Of a stretch of 64,000 bases of DNA, positions 7,910-17,987 are shown piece after piece. Position 1 is the first letter of the stretch. Every line of letters starts with the position of its first letter. Below the pieces are notes generated by a model. That model worked only from the letters and a program-made list of their open reading frames with translations. It did not search any database and had not been told where the DNA came from. Position numbers and translations under genes: made by a program. The stretch is from Lachnospiraceae bacterium (GTDB taxonomy: Bacteria; Bacillota; Clostridia; Lachnospirales; Lachnospiraceae): the NCBI GenBank assembly GCA_022766245.1, contig JALEPL010000051.1, positions 1 to 64,000 of the forward strand, written 5' to 3'.

Positions 7910-8851
7910 ATGGAATTTCATCACAAATCGGTTCTATTAGAGGAAACCATCGAACAATTACATATTAAGCCCGATGGGATTTATGTGGATGGTACCTTGG
8001 GAGGAGCGGGACATTCCTACGAGATAGCCAGTCGCCTGGGAAATAGCGGAAGACTGATTGGAATCGATCAGGATGCAGATGCCATAGCAGCAGCCGGAGA
8101 ACGTTTGAAACCTTTTCAGGAGAAAGTTACTATCATCCGAAACAATTACGCTAATATGGCGGAGGAATTGCACCGGATGAATATCGATAAAGTGGACGGC
8201 ATCCTACTGGATCTAGGAGTTTCCTCCTTTCAACTGGATACACCCGGCAGGGGATTTACCTACCGGGAAGAGGATGCACCGCTGGATATGAGGATGGATC
8301 AGCGGCAGACACTTACCGCACGGGACATCGTAAACAGCTACACAGAGGCGGAACTGTTTCGGATTATACGGGATTTTGGAGAGGATCGTTTTGCAAAGAA
8401 CATAGCAAAGCACATTGTATCAGCTAGACAGGCGGGGCCCATTGAGACTGCCGGACAGCTGAACGATATCATACGGGCGTCTATCCCGATGAAAGTACAA
8501 AGTACCGGAGGCCATCCGGCAAAACGGACCTATCAGGCACTCCGCATTGAATTAAACAAAGAGTTAGAGGTCTTACAGAATACATTGGATGACATGATTG
8601 AGCTTTTGGCGGAGAATGGAAGATTGTGTATCATCACATTCCACTCCTTGGAGGATCGGATCGTTAAGACAAGCTTTCGAAAAAACGAGCATCCCTGCAC
8701 CTGTCCACCGGATTTTCCGGTATGTGTATGTGGGAAAAAGTCAAAGGGAAAGGTAATTACGAGAAAACCGATTCTGCCTGGTGAGCAGGAGATGGAGGAA
8801 AACTCAAGATCAAAAAGCGCCAAGCTGAGGGTGTTTGAGCGACATATATAA
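7910..8851 (+). CDS. rsmH: 16S rRNA (cytosine-N4)-methyltransferase
   Basis: [17 protein letters not shown]...[14 protein letters not shown]. Confidence 0.97.
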   Translation: MEFHHKSVLLEETIEQLHIKPDGIYVDGTLGGAGHSYEIASRLGNSGRLIGIDQDADAIAAAGERLKPFQEKVTIIRNNYANMAEELHRMNIDKVDGILLDLGVSSFQLDTPGRGFTYREEDAPLDMRMDQRQTLTARDIVNSYTEAELFRIIRDFGEDRFAKNIAKHIVSARQAGPIETAGQLNDIIRASIPMKVQSTGGHPAKRTYQALRIELNKELEVLQNTLDDMIELLAENGRLCIITFHSLEDRIVKTSFRKNEHPCTCPPDFPVCVCGKKSKGKVITRKPILPGEQEMEENSRSKSAKLRVFERHI

Positions 8852-8882
8852 TACTATTACAAGGAAGTAAAGGGTGAGGGAA

Positions 8883-9374
8883 ATGGAGAAAAGAAAGAAC
8901 AGAGTGTATGGATCAGAGGTATATGTAGACGGCAATACCGTGCGCAGAATGGAAGCTGCACCGGATTACCGCAGAGAACGTGAGGAACAGAAAAGACAGG
9001 AGGAGCGCATGCGCAAGCAGCGCGTGGCATCCCGCAATCAGGAGAGAGTAGCTCACATGAATCGCGGGTATGTGGCATTTCTTGCATTTGCCACAGCATT
9101 GATTGCAGGTGCGGCAGCTATGTATGTGAATCTGCAGTCCTCCATTAATGTACATATGAAGACAATTTCCGCATTGGAGAGCCAGGTATCTGATTTGAGA
9201 GCTGACAATGATGCTACAGAGAAGAGAATCGAGGCTTCCGTGGATATTACAGATATTAAGGACACTGCTGTCAATGAGCTGGGTATGGTGTATGCCGGTG
9301 CAGACCAGATTGTTCACTATACTATTGAGAAGGAAGATTACATGAATCAGTACGAGGATATCCCGGAGAAATAA
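8883..9374 (+). CDS. ftsL: FtsL-like cell division protein
   Basis: Basic N-terminus, single TM, coiled coil; position between rsmH and PBP. Confidence 0.7.
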   Translation: MEKRKNRVYGSEVYVDGNTVRRMEAAPDYRREREEQKRQEERMRKQRVASRNQERVAHMNRGYVAFLAFATALIAGAAAMYVNLQSSINVHMKTISALESQVSDLRADNDATEKRIEASVDITDIKDTAVNELGMVYAGADQIVHYTIEKEDYMNQYEDIPEK

Positions 9375-11395
9375 TGACAAAAAGAGTAAAGATCAAAAAT
9401 TCCAAGAAAAAAAACCGAATTACAAGAAAAATGCAAAAAAAACTGGCAGTCGTTTTTGGACTGGTAGTTTTATTGCTTTTGGGTTTGATTGTCAGACTGA
9501 TGTATATTGAGCATACAAAGGGCGAACAATACCAAAAAAAGGTGTTGGCGCAGCAGTATAACAGTGCAGTCATTCCCTATCAGAGAGGAAATATAACGGA
9601 CTGCAAGGGTACACTGTTAGCTACCAGCGTGGATGTGTACAACGTGGTTTTGGACTGCAAAGTGTTAAACAGCAGCGGAACAACCCAGGAGAAAATCAAT
9701 CAGACCATTGATGCTACAGTGAAGGCTTTGGTTACTTGCTTTCCGGAACTTTCTGAGACAGAAATCCGTGACAAAATAGCAAAAAATCCCAACGGTCAGT
9801 ATGTGGTATTGGCAAAAAAACTGCCTTATGAAGAGATTCAACCCTTTGTGGAAATGCAGAATGATAAGAAGAATTATCCAAACATTGCCGGGGTGTGGTT
9901 TGAAAAAGAGTATTTGAGACAATATCCTTATGGAAGTCTGGCCAGTGCAGTGCTTGGATTTACCACCAGTGGAAATGCCGGTATGAATGGTGTAGAGAAC
10001 TACTATAATGATGTGCTGAACGGCACAGCCGGAAGAGAATATGGATATCTCAATACAGATAATAATTTTGAAAAAACAGTAATTGATGCCACGAATGGTG
10101 ATAATGTGATGCTGACCATTGATGCAAACATACAGTCTGTGGTGGAAGAGAAAATCATGGATTTTCAGGAGGCACATTGGGATGAAGCGCGTGAGGGCGC
10201 AGGAAGTAAGCATACCGCAGTTTTGGTGATGAATCCGCAGAATGGGGAAGTTCTGGCTATGGCTAATTACCCGAATTATGACTGCAGTAATCCATGGGAT
10301 TTATCTGCCTATTATACAGAGGAAGAAATCGAGGCTATGGATGAGGAGACCAGACTGGATTTGTTAAACGAATTATGGACTAATTTCTGTATTACCTACA
10401 CTTATGAGCCGGGGTCAACCGCAAAGCCATTTACTGTGGCTACCGGTTTGGACACCGGCACCCTTTCCGGGTCTGAGAGTTATGAGTGTGACGGGTCTGA
10501 ATGGATTTCCGGTCATCAAGTACACTGTGTCAGCCGGTTTGGACATGGAACAGAGACGATTGAGGATTCCATTAAGGATTCCTGCAACGATGCACTGATG
10601 CAGATGTCTTATGTGATTGGCCCCCATAACTTTGCCAAATATCAGCAGATTTATGGATTTGGCTATAAAACCAATATTGATCTTCCGGGAGAAGCGCGGA
10701 CCAATACGTTGATTTACGATGAAGAGGCGTTAGAAAAGCCACTGAATCTGGCAACCAACTCCTTTGGACAGAACTTTAATGTGACCATGATTCAGCTTGC
10801 CAGCGGATTTTCATCACTAATTAATGGCGGCAATTATTATCAGCCTCATGTATTGAAAAAAATCACAGATGAAAACGGAAATACTGTGAAAGAATATGAT
10901 CCGATTTTGCTGAAGAAAACCATTTCCCAGAGTACCAGTGAAATGGTAAAACAGTATCTGTATGCTACTGTTTCCGATGGAGGAACCGGAAAAACAGCCA
11001 AAGTGGAGGGGTATTCCATGGGGGGAAAGACAGGTACTGCACAGAAGCTGCCCAGAGGACAGGGAAACTATCTGGTGTCCTTTATTGGGTATGCTCCGGC
11101 AGATAATCCACAGCTTCTGGTATATGTGATTGTAGACGAGCCTAATGTGGAGGAACAGCCGCATAGCAGCTATGCCCAGGAAATCGCAAAGGCTATTTTT
11201 GAAGAAAATTTGCCCTACATGGGCATCTATCCTGATGAGGAAACGGCAGTGGAGGGTGATGGGGATTCTGCAATCACATTGCCGGAGGGGACCACAGATG
11301 TTCCGGACGCAGCTCCGGAAGGTTCTGAGAATCAGCAGACACCGGATGTGGCTTCTGATGCACTGGAACAGCAGGAGATTGAGGATACACAATAG
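9374..11395 (+). CDS. Penicillin-binding transpeptidase (FtsI/PBP2-type)
   Basis: EPGSTAKPFT (SxxK), SCND (SxN-type), GGKTGTAQ (KTG); start overlaps ftsL stop. Confidence 0.9.
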   Translation: MTKRVKIKNSKKKNRITRKMQKKLAVVFGLVVLLLLGLIVRLMYIEHTKGEQYQKKVLAQQYNSAVIPYQRGNITDCKGTLLATSVDVYNVVLDCKVLNSSGTTQEKINQTIDATVKALVTCFPELSETEIRDKIAKNPNGQYVVLAKKLPYEEIQPFVEMQNDKKNYPNIAGVWFEKEYLRQYPYGSLASAVLGFTTSGNAGMNGVENYYNDVLNGTAGREYGYLNTDNNFEKTVIDATNGDNVMLTIDANIQSVVEEKIMDFQEAHWDEAREGAGSKHTAVLVMNPQNGEVLAMANYPNYDCSNPWDLSAYYTEEEIEAMDEETRLDLLNELWTNFCITYTYEPGSTAKPFTVATGLDTGTLSGSESYECDGSEWISGHQVHCVSRFGHGTETIEDSIKDSCNDALMQMSYVIGPHNFAKYQQIYGFGYKTNIDLPGEARTNTLIYDEEALEKPLNLATNSFGQNFNVTMIQLASGFSSLINGGNYYQPHVLKKITDENGNTVKEYDPILLKKTISQSTSEMVKQYLYATVSDGGTGKTAKVEGYSMGGKTGTAQKLPRGQGNYLVSFIGYAPADNPQLLVYVIVDEPNVEEQPHSSYAQEIAKAIFEENLPYMGIYPDEETAVEGDGDSAITLPEGTTDVPDAAPEGSENQQTPDVASDALEQQEIEDTQ

Positions 11396-11429
11396 ATATT
11401 ATATGATTGTCTCTGAACGGGGAGCACAT

Positions 11430-11480
11430 AACCTCGTAAAAGTTGTAATAGATTATAGTAACTGCTTTTATGAGGTTTTT
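11430..11480 (+). promoter_or_regulatory. Hairpin between PBP genes: terminator-like and sequestering the SD of the downstream PBP
   Basis: AACCTCGTAAAAG(11430-11442)/CTTTTATGAGGTT(11465-11477) 13-bp stem + T5; TGAGG SD lies in 3' arm, ATG at 11483. Confidence 0.6.
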
Positions 11481-11482
11481 GT

Positions 11483-13282
11483 ATGTGGCGGAGCAAGACC
11501 TTCAACCGAAAAAAAATCATGATTATTTTCTGCGTTGTGCTGGCAGCGATGGGAATACTTATAGGCAGGCTGGTTTATCTGATGATATTCTGCTCCGAAT
11601 ATTATGGAATCAAGGCTACGGAGCTTCACGAGAGAGAACGGGACATCAAGGCTGCCCGGGGAAATATTTATGATGTAAACGGAGTGCTTCTGGCGGGAAA
11701 TAAAAGTGTATGTACGATATCAGTAATTCACAGTCAGATTGAGAATCCGGAGCAGGTGATTCAGGTGTTGAGCCGGGAACTGGAACTGGATGAGGAAACG
11801 GTCCGAAAAAGGGTGGAGAAAGTCAGCTCCATCGAGCGGGTCAAAACAAATGTGGACAAAGAAGTGGGAGACCGGATCCGTGAGTATGGACTGGCGGGAG
11901 TGAAGGTAGATGAGGACTATAAACGCTATTATCCGTTCCATGATCTGGCCTCTAAGGTAATTGGGTTTACCGGTGGAGATAATCAGGGAATCATCGGTCT
12001 GGAAGTTAAATATGATGAGTATTTACAGGGGATTAACGGAAAAATCCTGACACTTACCGATGCGGCGGGGCTGGAGATCGAAAATGCCGGAGAGCGCAGG
12101 CAGGAACCTGTTTCCGGTGACGATCTGTATATCAGTATGGATTACAATATCCAGGAATATGCCACTCAGCTGGCGGAAAAGGTCCGGGAAGAAAAGCAGG
12201 CAGACAGTGTCAGCATCATTGTAATGAATCCACAGGATGGCAGCATTTATGCCATGGTAAATGTGCCTGAATTTGATTTGAATGAGCCGTTTACCCTGAT
12301 TTCAGAGCTGGACACAGGGGAAGTGAGGGATTCAAAGGAGACACAGAATCTTCTGAATCAGATGTGGAGAAACGGCTGCATCAACGATACTTACGAACCG
12401 GGTTCGACTTTTAAAACGGTTACCACAGCAGCGGCTCTGGAGTGCGGGGTAGTAAAGACAACGGATCAGTTTTACTGTCCGGGGTACATCGTGGTGGAAA
12501 ACCGGCGAATCCGATGCCATAAGACCACCGGACATGGCGCGGAGGATTTTACCCATGGGATTATGAATTCCTGTAATCCGGTATTTATTCAGGTGGGAAT
12601 GCGGATTGGAGCGGAGCGATTTTTTGATTATTTCGGACAGTTTGGACTTTTGAATAAAACCGGCATTGACCTGCCGGGTGAGGCTGCCACTATCATGCAT
12701 AAAAAGGAAAATATCGGACCTGTGGAGCTGGCAACCATGTCTTTTGGGCAGTCCTTTCAGATTACGCCCATTCAGCTTGCTACCACAGTTTCTTCTTTTG
12801 TCAATGGTGGAACCCGGGTGACACCGCATTTTGGGCTGTATAGCAAAAATGAGGAAGGAGAGGTAACACATACCTTTACCTATGAATCAAAAGAAGGAAT
12901 CGTCAGTGAAGAGAATTCAGAGACTATGAGAAGTCTGCTGAAGATGGTGGTATCCGAAGGGGGAGGAAAAAAGGCAGCCATTGAGGGCTATTCCATCGGT
13001 GGTAAAACAGCTACATCTCAGACGCTTCCCCGAAGTGAACACAAATATATTTCATCCTTTATCGGTTTTGCCCCGGCAGAAGATCCGCAGGTGCTTGCCT
13101 TGGTGATTATTAATCATCCACAGGGAGTGTACTATGGGGGAACTATTGCGGCACCGGTGTGCAGAACATTATTTGAGAATATTTTTCCTTATCTTGGCAT
13201 AGAACAGACAGAAGAACAGAACAATGGGAACTGTTCACAACAGGCCAAACAAAGCACAGTAATGCTTGCGGGAAAAAGATGA
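11483..13282 (+). CDS. Second penicillin-binding transpeptidase (SpoVD-like)
   Basis: EPGSTFKTVT (SxxK), NSCN (SxN); KTG box reads GGKTATSQ. Confidence 0.85.
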   Translation: MWRSKTFNRKKIMIIFCVVLAAMGILIGRLVYLMIFCSEYYGIKATELHERERDIKAARGNIYDVNGVLLAGNKSVCTISVIHSQIENPEQVIQVLSRELELDEETVRKRVEKVSSIERVKTNVDKEVGDRIREYGLAGVKVDEDYKRYYPFHDLASKVIGFTGGDNQGIIGLEVKYDEYLQGINGKILTLTDAAGLEIENAGERRQEPVSGDDLYISMDYNIQEYATQLAEKVREEKQADSVSIIVMNPQDGSIYAMVNVPEFDLNEPFTLISELDTGEVRDSKETQNLLNQMWRNGCINDTYEPGSTFKTVTTAAALECGVVKTTDQFYCPGYIVVENRRIRCHKTTGHGAEDFTHGIMNSCNPVFIQVGMRIGAERFFDYFGQFGLLNKTGIDLPGEAATIMHKKENIGPVELATMSFGQSFQITPIQLATTVSSFVNGGTRVTPHFGLYSKNEEGEVTHTFTYESKEGIVSEENSETMRSLLKMVVSEGGGKKAAIEGYSIGGKTATSQTLPRSEHKYISSFIGFAPAEDPQVLALVIINHPQGVYYGGTIAAPVCRTLFENIFPYLGIEQTEEQNNGNCSQQAKQSTVMLAGKR

Positions 13283-13353
13283 ATAACGTATAATGGGTTA
13301 GTTGGGAACATCCTGACAGAAATACATTTAGAGAATAAAGAGGTGCAGTTCGT

Positions 13354-14307
13354 ATGACATATCAAATCGTGATACCGGTTATTATTGCCTTTGCCATCAG
13401 TGCAATTTTAGGACCCTTGGTGATTCCGTTTTTGCGGAAACTGAAGGTGGGGCAGACAGAACGTGAGGAATTGGAGTCTCATCAGAAAAAGAATGGTACA
13501 CCAACCATGGGTGGCCTGATGATTCTGGCTGCGATTACCATAACCAGTCTGTTTTATGTGAAGGATTATCCGAAAATCATCCCGATTCTGTTTATGACCT
13601 TGGGCTTTGGCGTAATTGGATTTCTGGACGATTATCTGAAGGTGGTGCTTCGGCGTTCCGATGGTCTGCTTCCGAAGCAGAAAATGTTTTTGCAGTTTAT
13701 ACTTACGACTATCTTTGCAGTCTATATGTGGTTCTTTTCGGATGTGTCACTGACGATGCTGATTCCGTTTTCGGGAGGAAAGTACCTAAACATTGGTGTG
13801 CTTGCAATTCCACTCATGTATTTTGTGGTGATTGGGACTGTAAACGGAGTGAATTTTACCGATGGTCTGGATGGTCTGGCTACCAGCGTGACCATTATGG
13901 TGGCTACATTCTTTACTGTTGTAGCGATCGGGACCCAAAGTGGAATTGAACCGATTACCTGTGCAGTGGCAGGTGCACTGATGGGATTTTTGCTGTTTAA
14001 TGTCTATCCTGCCAGTGTATTTATGGGAGATACCGGTTCTCTGGCGTTGGGAGGATTTGTGGCGGCAACAGCATACATGCTTCAGATGCCAATCTTTATT
14101 TTGATCGTGGGGCTGATCTATCTGGTTGAGGTCGTGTCCGTCATGATTCAGGTGACCTATTTTAAGAAGACCGGTGGGAAGCGATTTTTCCGTATGGCTC
14201 CCATTCATCATCATTTTGAGCTGGGCGGATGGTCTGAGACCAAGGTGGTGGCAGTATTTTCGATTGTGACTGCAGTTCTTTGTATGATTGCATTTATGGG
14301 GATATAA
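13354..14307 (+). CDS. mraY: Phospho-N-acetylmuramoyl-pentapeptide transferase
   Basis: GTPTMGG, NFTDGLDGLA, PIHHHFE motifs. Confidence 0.97.
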   Translation: MTYQIVIPVIIAFAISAILGPLVIPFLRKLKVGQTEREELESHQKKNGTPTMGGLMILAAITITSLFYVKDYPKIIPILFMTLGFGVIGFLDDYLKVVLRRSDGLLPKQKMFLQFILTTIFAVYMWFFSDVSLTMLIPFSGGKYLNIGVLAIPLMYFVVIGTVNGVNFTDGLDGLATSVTIMVATFFTVVAIGTQSGIEPITCAVAGALMGFLLFNVYPASVFMGDTGSLALGGFVAATAYMLQMPIFILIVGLIYLVEVVSVMIQVTYFKKTGGKRFFRMAPIHHHFELGGWSETKVVAVFSIVTAVLCMIAFMGI

Positions 14308-14327
14308 TTTAGAGAGGATGAAAGAAC

Positions 14328-15692
14328 ATGGATTTTAATGGAAAAAAAGTATTGGTGTTTGGAACGGGAAAGAGCGGGATTGCCGCAGCGGAGTTATTGC
14401 AGAGTCAGACTACCGCAGAACTGGTCTTGTTTGAAGGAAATGAAAAGGCTTCCAAGGAGGAGATTCGCGGGAAAGCCCCCGCTTTTGCAGAGGCTGCACT
14501 TTACATAGGCAGTTTGCCGGAGGAGGCGATGGCTGCATTGGACATTGCGGTGTTAAGCCCCGGTGTGCCCACGGATCTTCCGGTGGTGGAACAGATGAGA
14601 GCAAAGGGCGTTATCATTATCGGAGAAATTGAGTTGGCATATCAGCTGTCAAAGGGACGGGTGGCAGCTATTACCGGGACCAATGGAAAAACCACCACCA
14701 CTACTTTGGTGGGCGAGATCATGGAACACTATTTTTCGGATGTAAAAGTGGTGGGAAATATTGGTATTCCCTACACCAGCGTGGCAGCACAGACAGGGGA
14801 TGAGACAGTGACGGTGGCAGAAATCAGCAGTTTTCAGCTGGAGACCATCATTGATTTTGCACCGGAAGTGTCTGCAATCTTAAATATTACACCGGATCAT
14901 TTGAACCGGCATCATACCATGGAAAACTATATCCGGGCCAAGGAAGATATTACGAAAAATCAGCGTCCCGATCAGGTCTGCGTTTTGAACTATGAAGACC
15001 CTGTGCTGCGTGAATTTGGAGAGAGCGCTCCGGTGCAGGTGGTATTTTTCAGCAGCAAGCAGAAGGTACAGAAGGGATGTTATCTGCAAGGGGAAGAAAT
15101 TATTTATACAGATGGAATGCAGGATGAATTTGTTGTCAACGTGAATGAGTTGAATATTCTTGGCGTTCATAACTATGAGAATGTTATGGCGGCTACGGCA
15201 ATGTCTGTGGCTATGGGAGTTCCTGTCGACAAGATTCGTGAGGTTTTGGTACAGTTTCAGGCAGTGGAGCATCGAATTGAGTATGTGACCGAAAAGCGTG
15301 GCGTGAAGTTTTACAATGATTCCAAGGGAACGAATCCGGATGCAGCCATCAAGGCAGTGCAGGCTATGAATCGTCCGACTATTTTAATTGGAGGAGGCTA
15401 TGACAAACAGTCCGAGTATGACGAGTGGATTGATAGCTTCGACGGGAAAGTCAAAAAGCTTGTACTGATTGGAGTGACCGCTGAAAAGATTGCGGACTGT
15501 GCAAAAAAACATGGTTTTACCGATTATGTATTTGCCAGAGACTTGGAGGAAGCTGTAAAAATCTGCTATGACAGCGCAGTACCCGGGGATGCAGTGCTAT
15601 TGTCCCCTGCCTGTGCAAGCTGGGATATGTTCCAAAGCTATGAACAGAGGGGAAGACTGTTCAAAGAGTATGTGCATGGATTGAAGGAGTAG
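14328..15692 (+). CDS. murD: UDP-N-acetylmuramoylalanine-D-glutamate ligase
   Basis: ITGTNGKTTTTTL; NDSKGTNPDA. Confidence 0.96.
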   Translation: MDFNGKKVLVFGTGKSGIAAAELLQSQTTAELVLFEGNEKASKEEIRGKAPAFAEAALYIGSLPEEAMAALDIAVLSPGVPTDLPVVEQMRAKGVIIIGEIELAYQLSKGRVAAITGTNGKTTTTTLVGEIMEHYFSDVKVVGNIGIPYTSVAAQTGDETVTVAEISSFQLETIIDFAPEVSAILNITPDHLNRHHTMENYIRAKEDITKNQRPDQVCVLNYEDPVLREFGESAPVQVVFFSSKQKVQKGCYLQGEEIIYTDGMQDEFVVNVNELNILGVHNYENVMAATAMSVAMGVPVDKIREVLVQFQAVEHRIEYVTEKRGVKFYNDSKGTNPDAAIKAVQAMNRPTILIGGGYDKQSEYDEWIDSFDGKVKKLVLIGVTAEKIADCAKKHGFTDYVFARDLEEAVKICYDSAVPGDAVLLSPACASWDMFQSYEQRGRLFKEYVHGLKE

Positions 15693-15695
15693 CCT

Positions 15696-16826
15696 ATGAG
15701 CGAAGTATCTAAAAGAGCAGTGAAGAAAAAAAATAAAAAAATAATGTATTTTGACTATACGCTGCTGTTTTTGATTATTTTTCTGGTGGGCTTTGGTCTG
15801 GTGGTGGTGTATAGTACCAGTTCCTATTCGGCACAGCTGAATCCGAAGATTGCAGATGCAGCCTATTATTTGAAAAAACAGGCGTTTGCGGCAGCGTTGG
15901 GATTTTTCGGAATGTTTGTTGTATCCAAAATAGATTATCATGTGTGGCGGAGATTTGCCGGATTGGCATATATCATCGCCTTTGGATTGTGTGTGTTTGT
16001 TATCTTTTTTGGAGATTCCGCCAATGGATCCTCCCGTTGGATCCGGTTGGGGCCTTTGTCCTTTCAGCCGTCTGAGTTCGCTAAGCTGGCCATGATTATT
16101 TTCCTGGCTACCGTCATCAGCCGGATGCCGAAGCAGATGGCAGAGTTTTCAACTCTGGTAAAGGTGATGCTTTTGATCATTCCGATTGTGGCACCGGTGG
16201 CATACACTAATCTGAGTACCGCAATTATCATCATTGGTATTGCGGTGGCTATGGCTTTTGTAGCCAGCCCCAAGTATTCGCATTTTATTGTGGCGGGACT
16301 GATTATCGTGGCATTTGGCGTAATCTTCATATTTGCGGCAGCCTATCGAATGGGTCGAATAGAAATCTGGCTTCATCCGGAGACAGATCCCATGGGAAAA
16401 GGTATGCAGACCCTTCAGGGTCTTTATGCGATCGGTTCCGGCGGACTGTTCGGAAAAGGACTGGGTGAGAGTATGCAGAAGCTGGGATATGTGCCCGAGG
16501 CTCAGAACGATATGGTATTCTCAATTATCTGTGAGGAACTTGGTCTGTTTGGCGCAATCTGTGTCATCCTGTTGTTTATACTGATGCTGTGGCGGTTTAT
16601 GGTGATTGCAAACAATGCCAAGGATCTTTATGGAACCCTGATTGTAGTGGGTATTATGGCACATATTGCGATTCAGGTGGTGCTAAATATAGCCGTTGTT
16701 ACCAATACGATTCCCAATACAGGTATCACATTGCCATTTATCAGCTATGGAGGTACGTCGGTATCCTTCCTTCTGACTGAAATGGGTCTGGCACTCAATG
16801 TATCCAGAAGTATAAAGGTTGGTTAA
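15696..16826 (+). CDS. ftsW: SEDS glycosyltransferase FtsW
   Basis: SSRWIRLGPLSFQPSEFAKL; LPFISYGGTS. Confidence 0.93.
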   Translation: MSEVSKRAVKKKNKKIMYFDYTLLFLIIFLVGFGLVVVYSTSSYSAQLNPKIADAAYYLKKQAFAAALGFFGMFVVSKIDYHVWRRFAGLAYIIAFGLCVFVIFFGDSANGSSRWIRLGPLSFQPSEFAKLAMIIFLATVISRMPKQMAEFSTLVKVMLLIIPIVAPVAYTNLSTAIIIIGIAVAMAFVASPKYSHFIVAGLIIVAFGVIFIFAAAYRMGRIEIWLHPETDPMGKGMQTLQGLYAIGSGGLFGKGLGESMQKLGYVPEAQNDMVFSIICEELGLFGAICVILLFILMLWRFMVIANNAKDLYGTLIVVGIMAHIAIQVVLNIAVVTNTIPNTGITLPFISYGGTSVSFLLTEMGLALNVSRSIKVG

Positions 16827-16848
16827 GGCTAAATATAGAGGTTTGATT

Positions 16849-17793
16849 ATGATTCGTGAGAAACGCAGTAGATTAAAAAAAATAAAACGTTTTTTTGTGG
16901 GACTGCTGATTTTTGCCCTGGTTGTGGCTGCGGCTGCACTGGTGGTGATCAAAGTGTTTACGGTGGAACAGGTGGAGGTGGAAGGAAATGAATTGTACCC
17001 GGATAGTCAGATTGAGTCCTGGGTGCTCAATGACAAGTATTCTTCCAATACGTTGTATGTGTATTTTAAGTACAAGCTGTTCCCGGTGCAGTCGGTTCCT
17101 TTTATAGACACCATGGAGGTGAGTCTTTCTTCTCCACAGACCGTACATATTCAGGTGTATGAAAAGGGGATGATCGGTTATATTTATATGCCCACCATGG
17201 GTCAGAACGTGTATTTTGACAAGGACGGATTCGTGGTGGAGACCTCATCCAATACCATAGAGGGTGTGCCGGAGGTGACGGGACTGACCTGTCAGGATGC
17301 TACGCTGTATGAAAAACTGGAGCTGGATCAGAAAGGTGCATTAAAGACGTTGCTGACAGTGACGCAGACGCTCAAAAAATATGATCTGGAGCCGGACGGC
17401 ATCGATTACGGGGAGCAGGGGCAAATCACCGTTCACTATGGCGGCATTATCGTGAAATTGGGGGACACGGAGGAGCTGACGGAAAAAGTAGTCCGATTGC
17501 AGAAAATCATGCCCAATCTGGAAGGGTTAAGTGGAACCCTGCATCTGGAGGATTGGACGGAGGATACCACGGATATTACGTTCCGGATCGATGAAGCGGC
17601 AGCGGAGCCGGAAGCTTCACCGGAAGTAGAACCGGAGGAATCGTCGGAAGGAGAACCGGAAGATGCGCCGGAAACAGAGCCGGAGACACCTCAGGAAGCA
17701 GAACGGCCGAATCCACAGGAAGCACAGCCGGAAATGCCTCAGGAAGGCGAACCAGAGGCTCCCCAGGAGGATGAACCGACTGCTCAGGAGTAA
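16849..17793 (+). CDS. divIB: FtsQ/DivIB-like protein with POTRA and long Glu/Pro-rich tail
   Basis: Single TM, FTVEQVEVEGNELYPDSQIESWV POTRA start; acidic repeat tail. Confidence 0.8.
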   Translation: MIREKRSRLKKIKRFFVGLLIFALVVAAAALVVIKVFTVEQVEVEGNELYPDSQIESWVLNDKYSSNTLYVYFKYKLFPVQSVPFIDTMEVSLSSPQTVHIQVYEKGMIGYIYMPTMGQNVYFDKDGFVVETSSNTIEGVPEVTGLTCQDATLYEKLELDQKGALKTLLTVTQTLKKYDLEPDGIDYGEQGQITVHYGGIIVKLGDTEELTEKVVRLQKIMPNLEGLSGTLHLEDWTEDTTDITFRIDEAAAEPEASPEVEPEESSEGEPEDAPETEPETPQEAERPNPQEAQPEMPQEGEPEAPQEDEPTAQE

Positions 17794-17987
17794 AATTTGA
17801 AAATGTAATTAAAAAATAAAATTTTAGGTTGATTATTTGATAGAAAAACTTTATTATATTATATGAATGGATTTTAATATTACAATATGTCCGACAAACA
17901 AAGAAAACATGCTTATGGACATACTCAAAAGAAACGAGATATTTCATAAATATAATTTATAGATGGGTAAGAGAAGGAGGAGCAACC

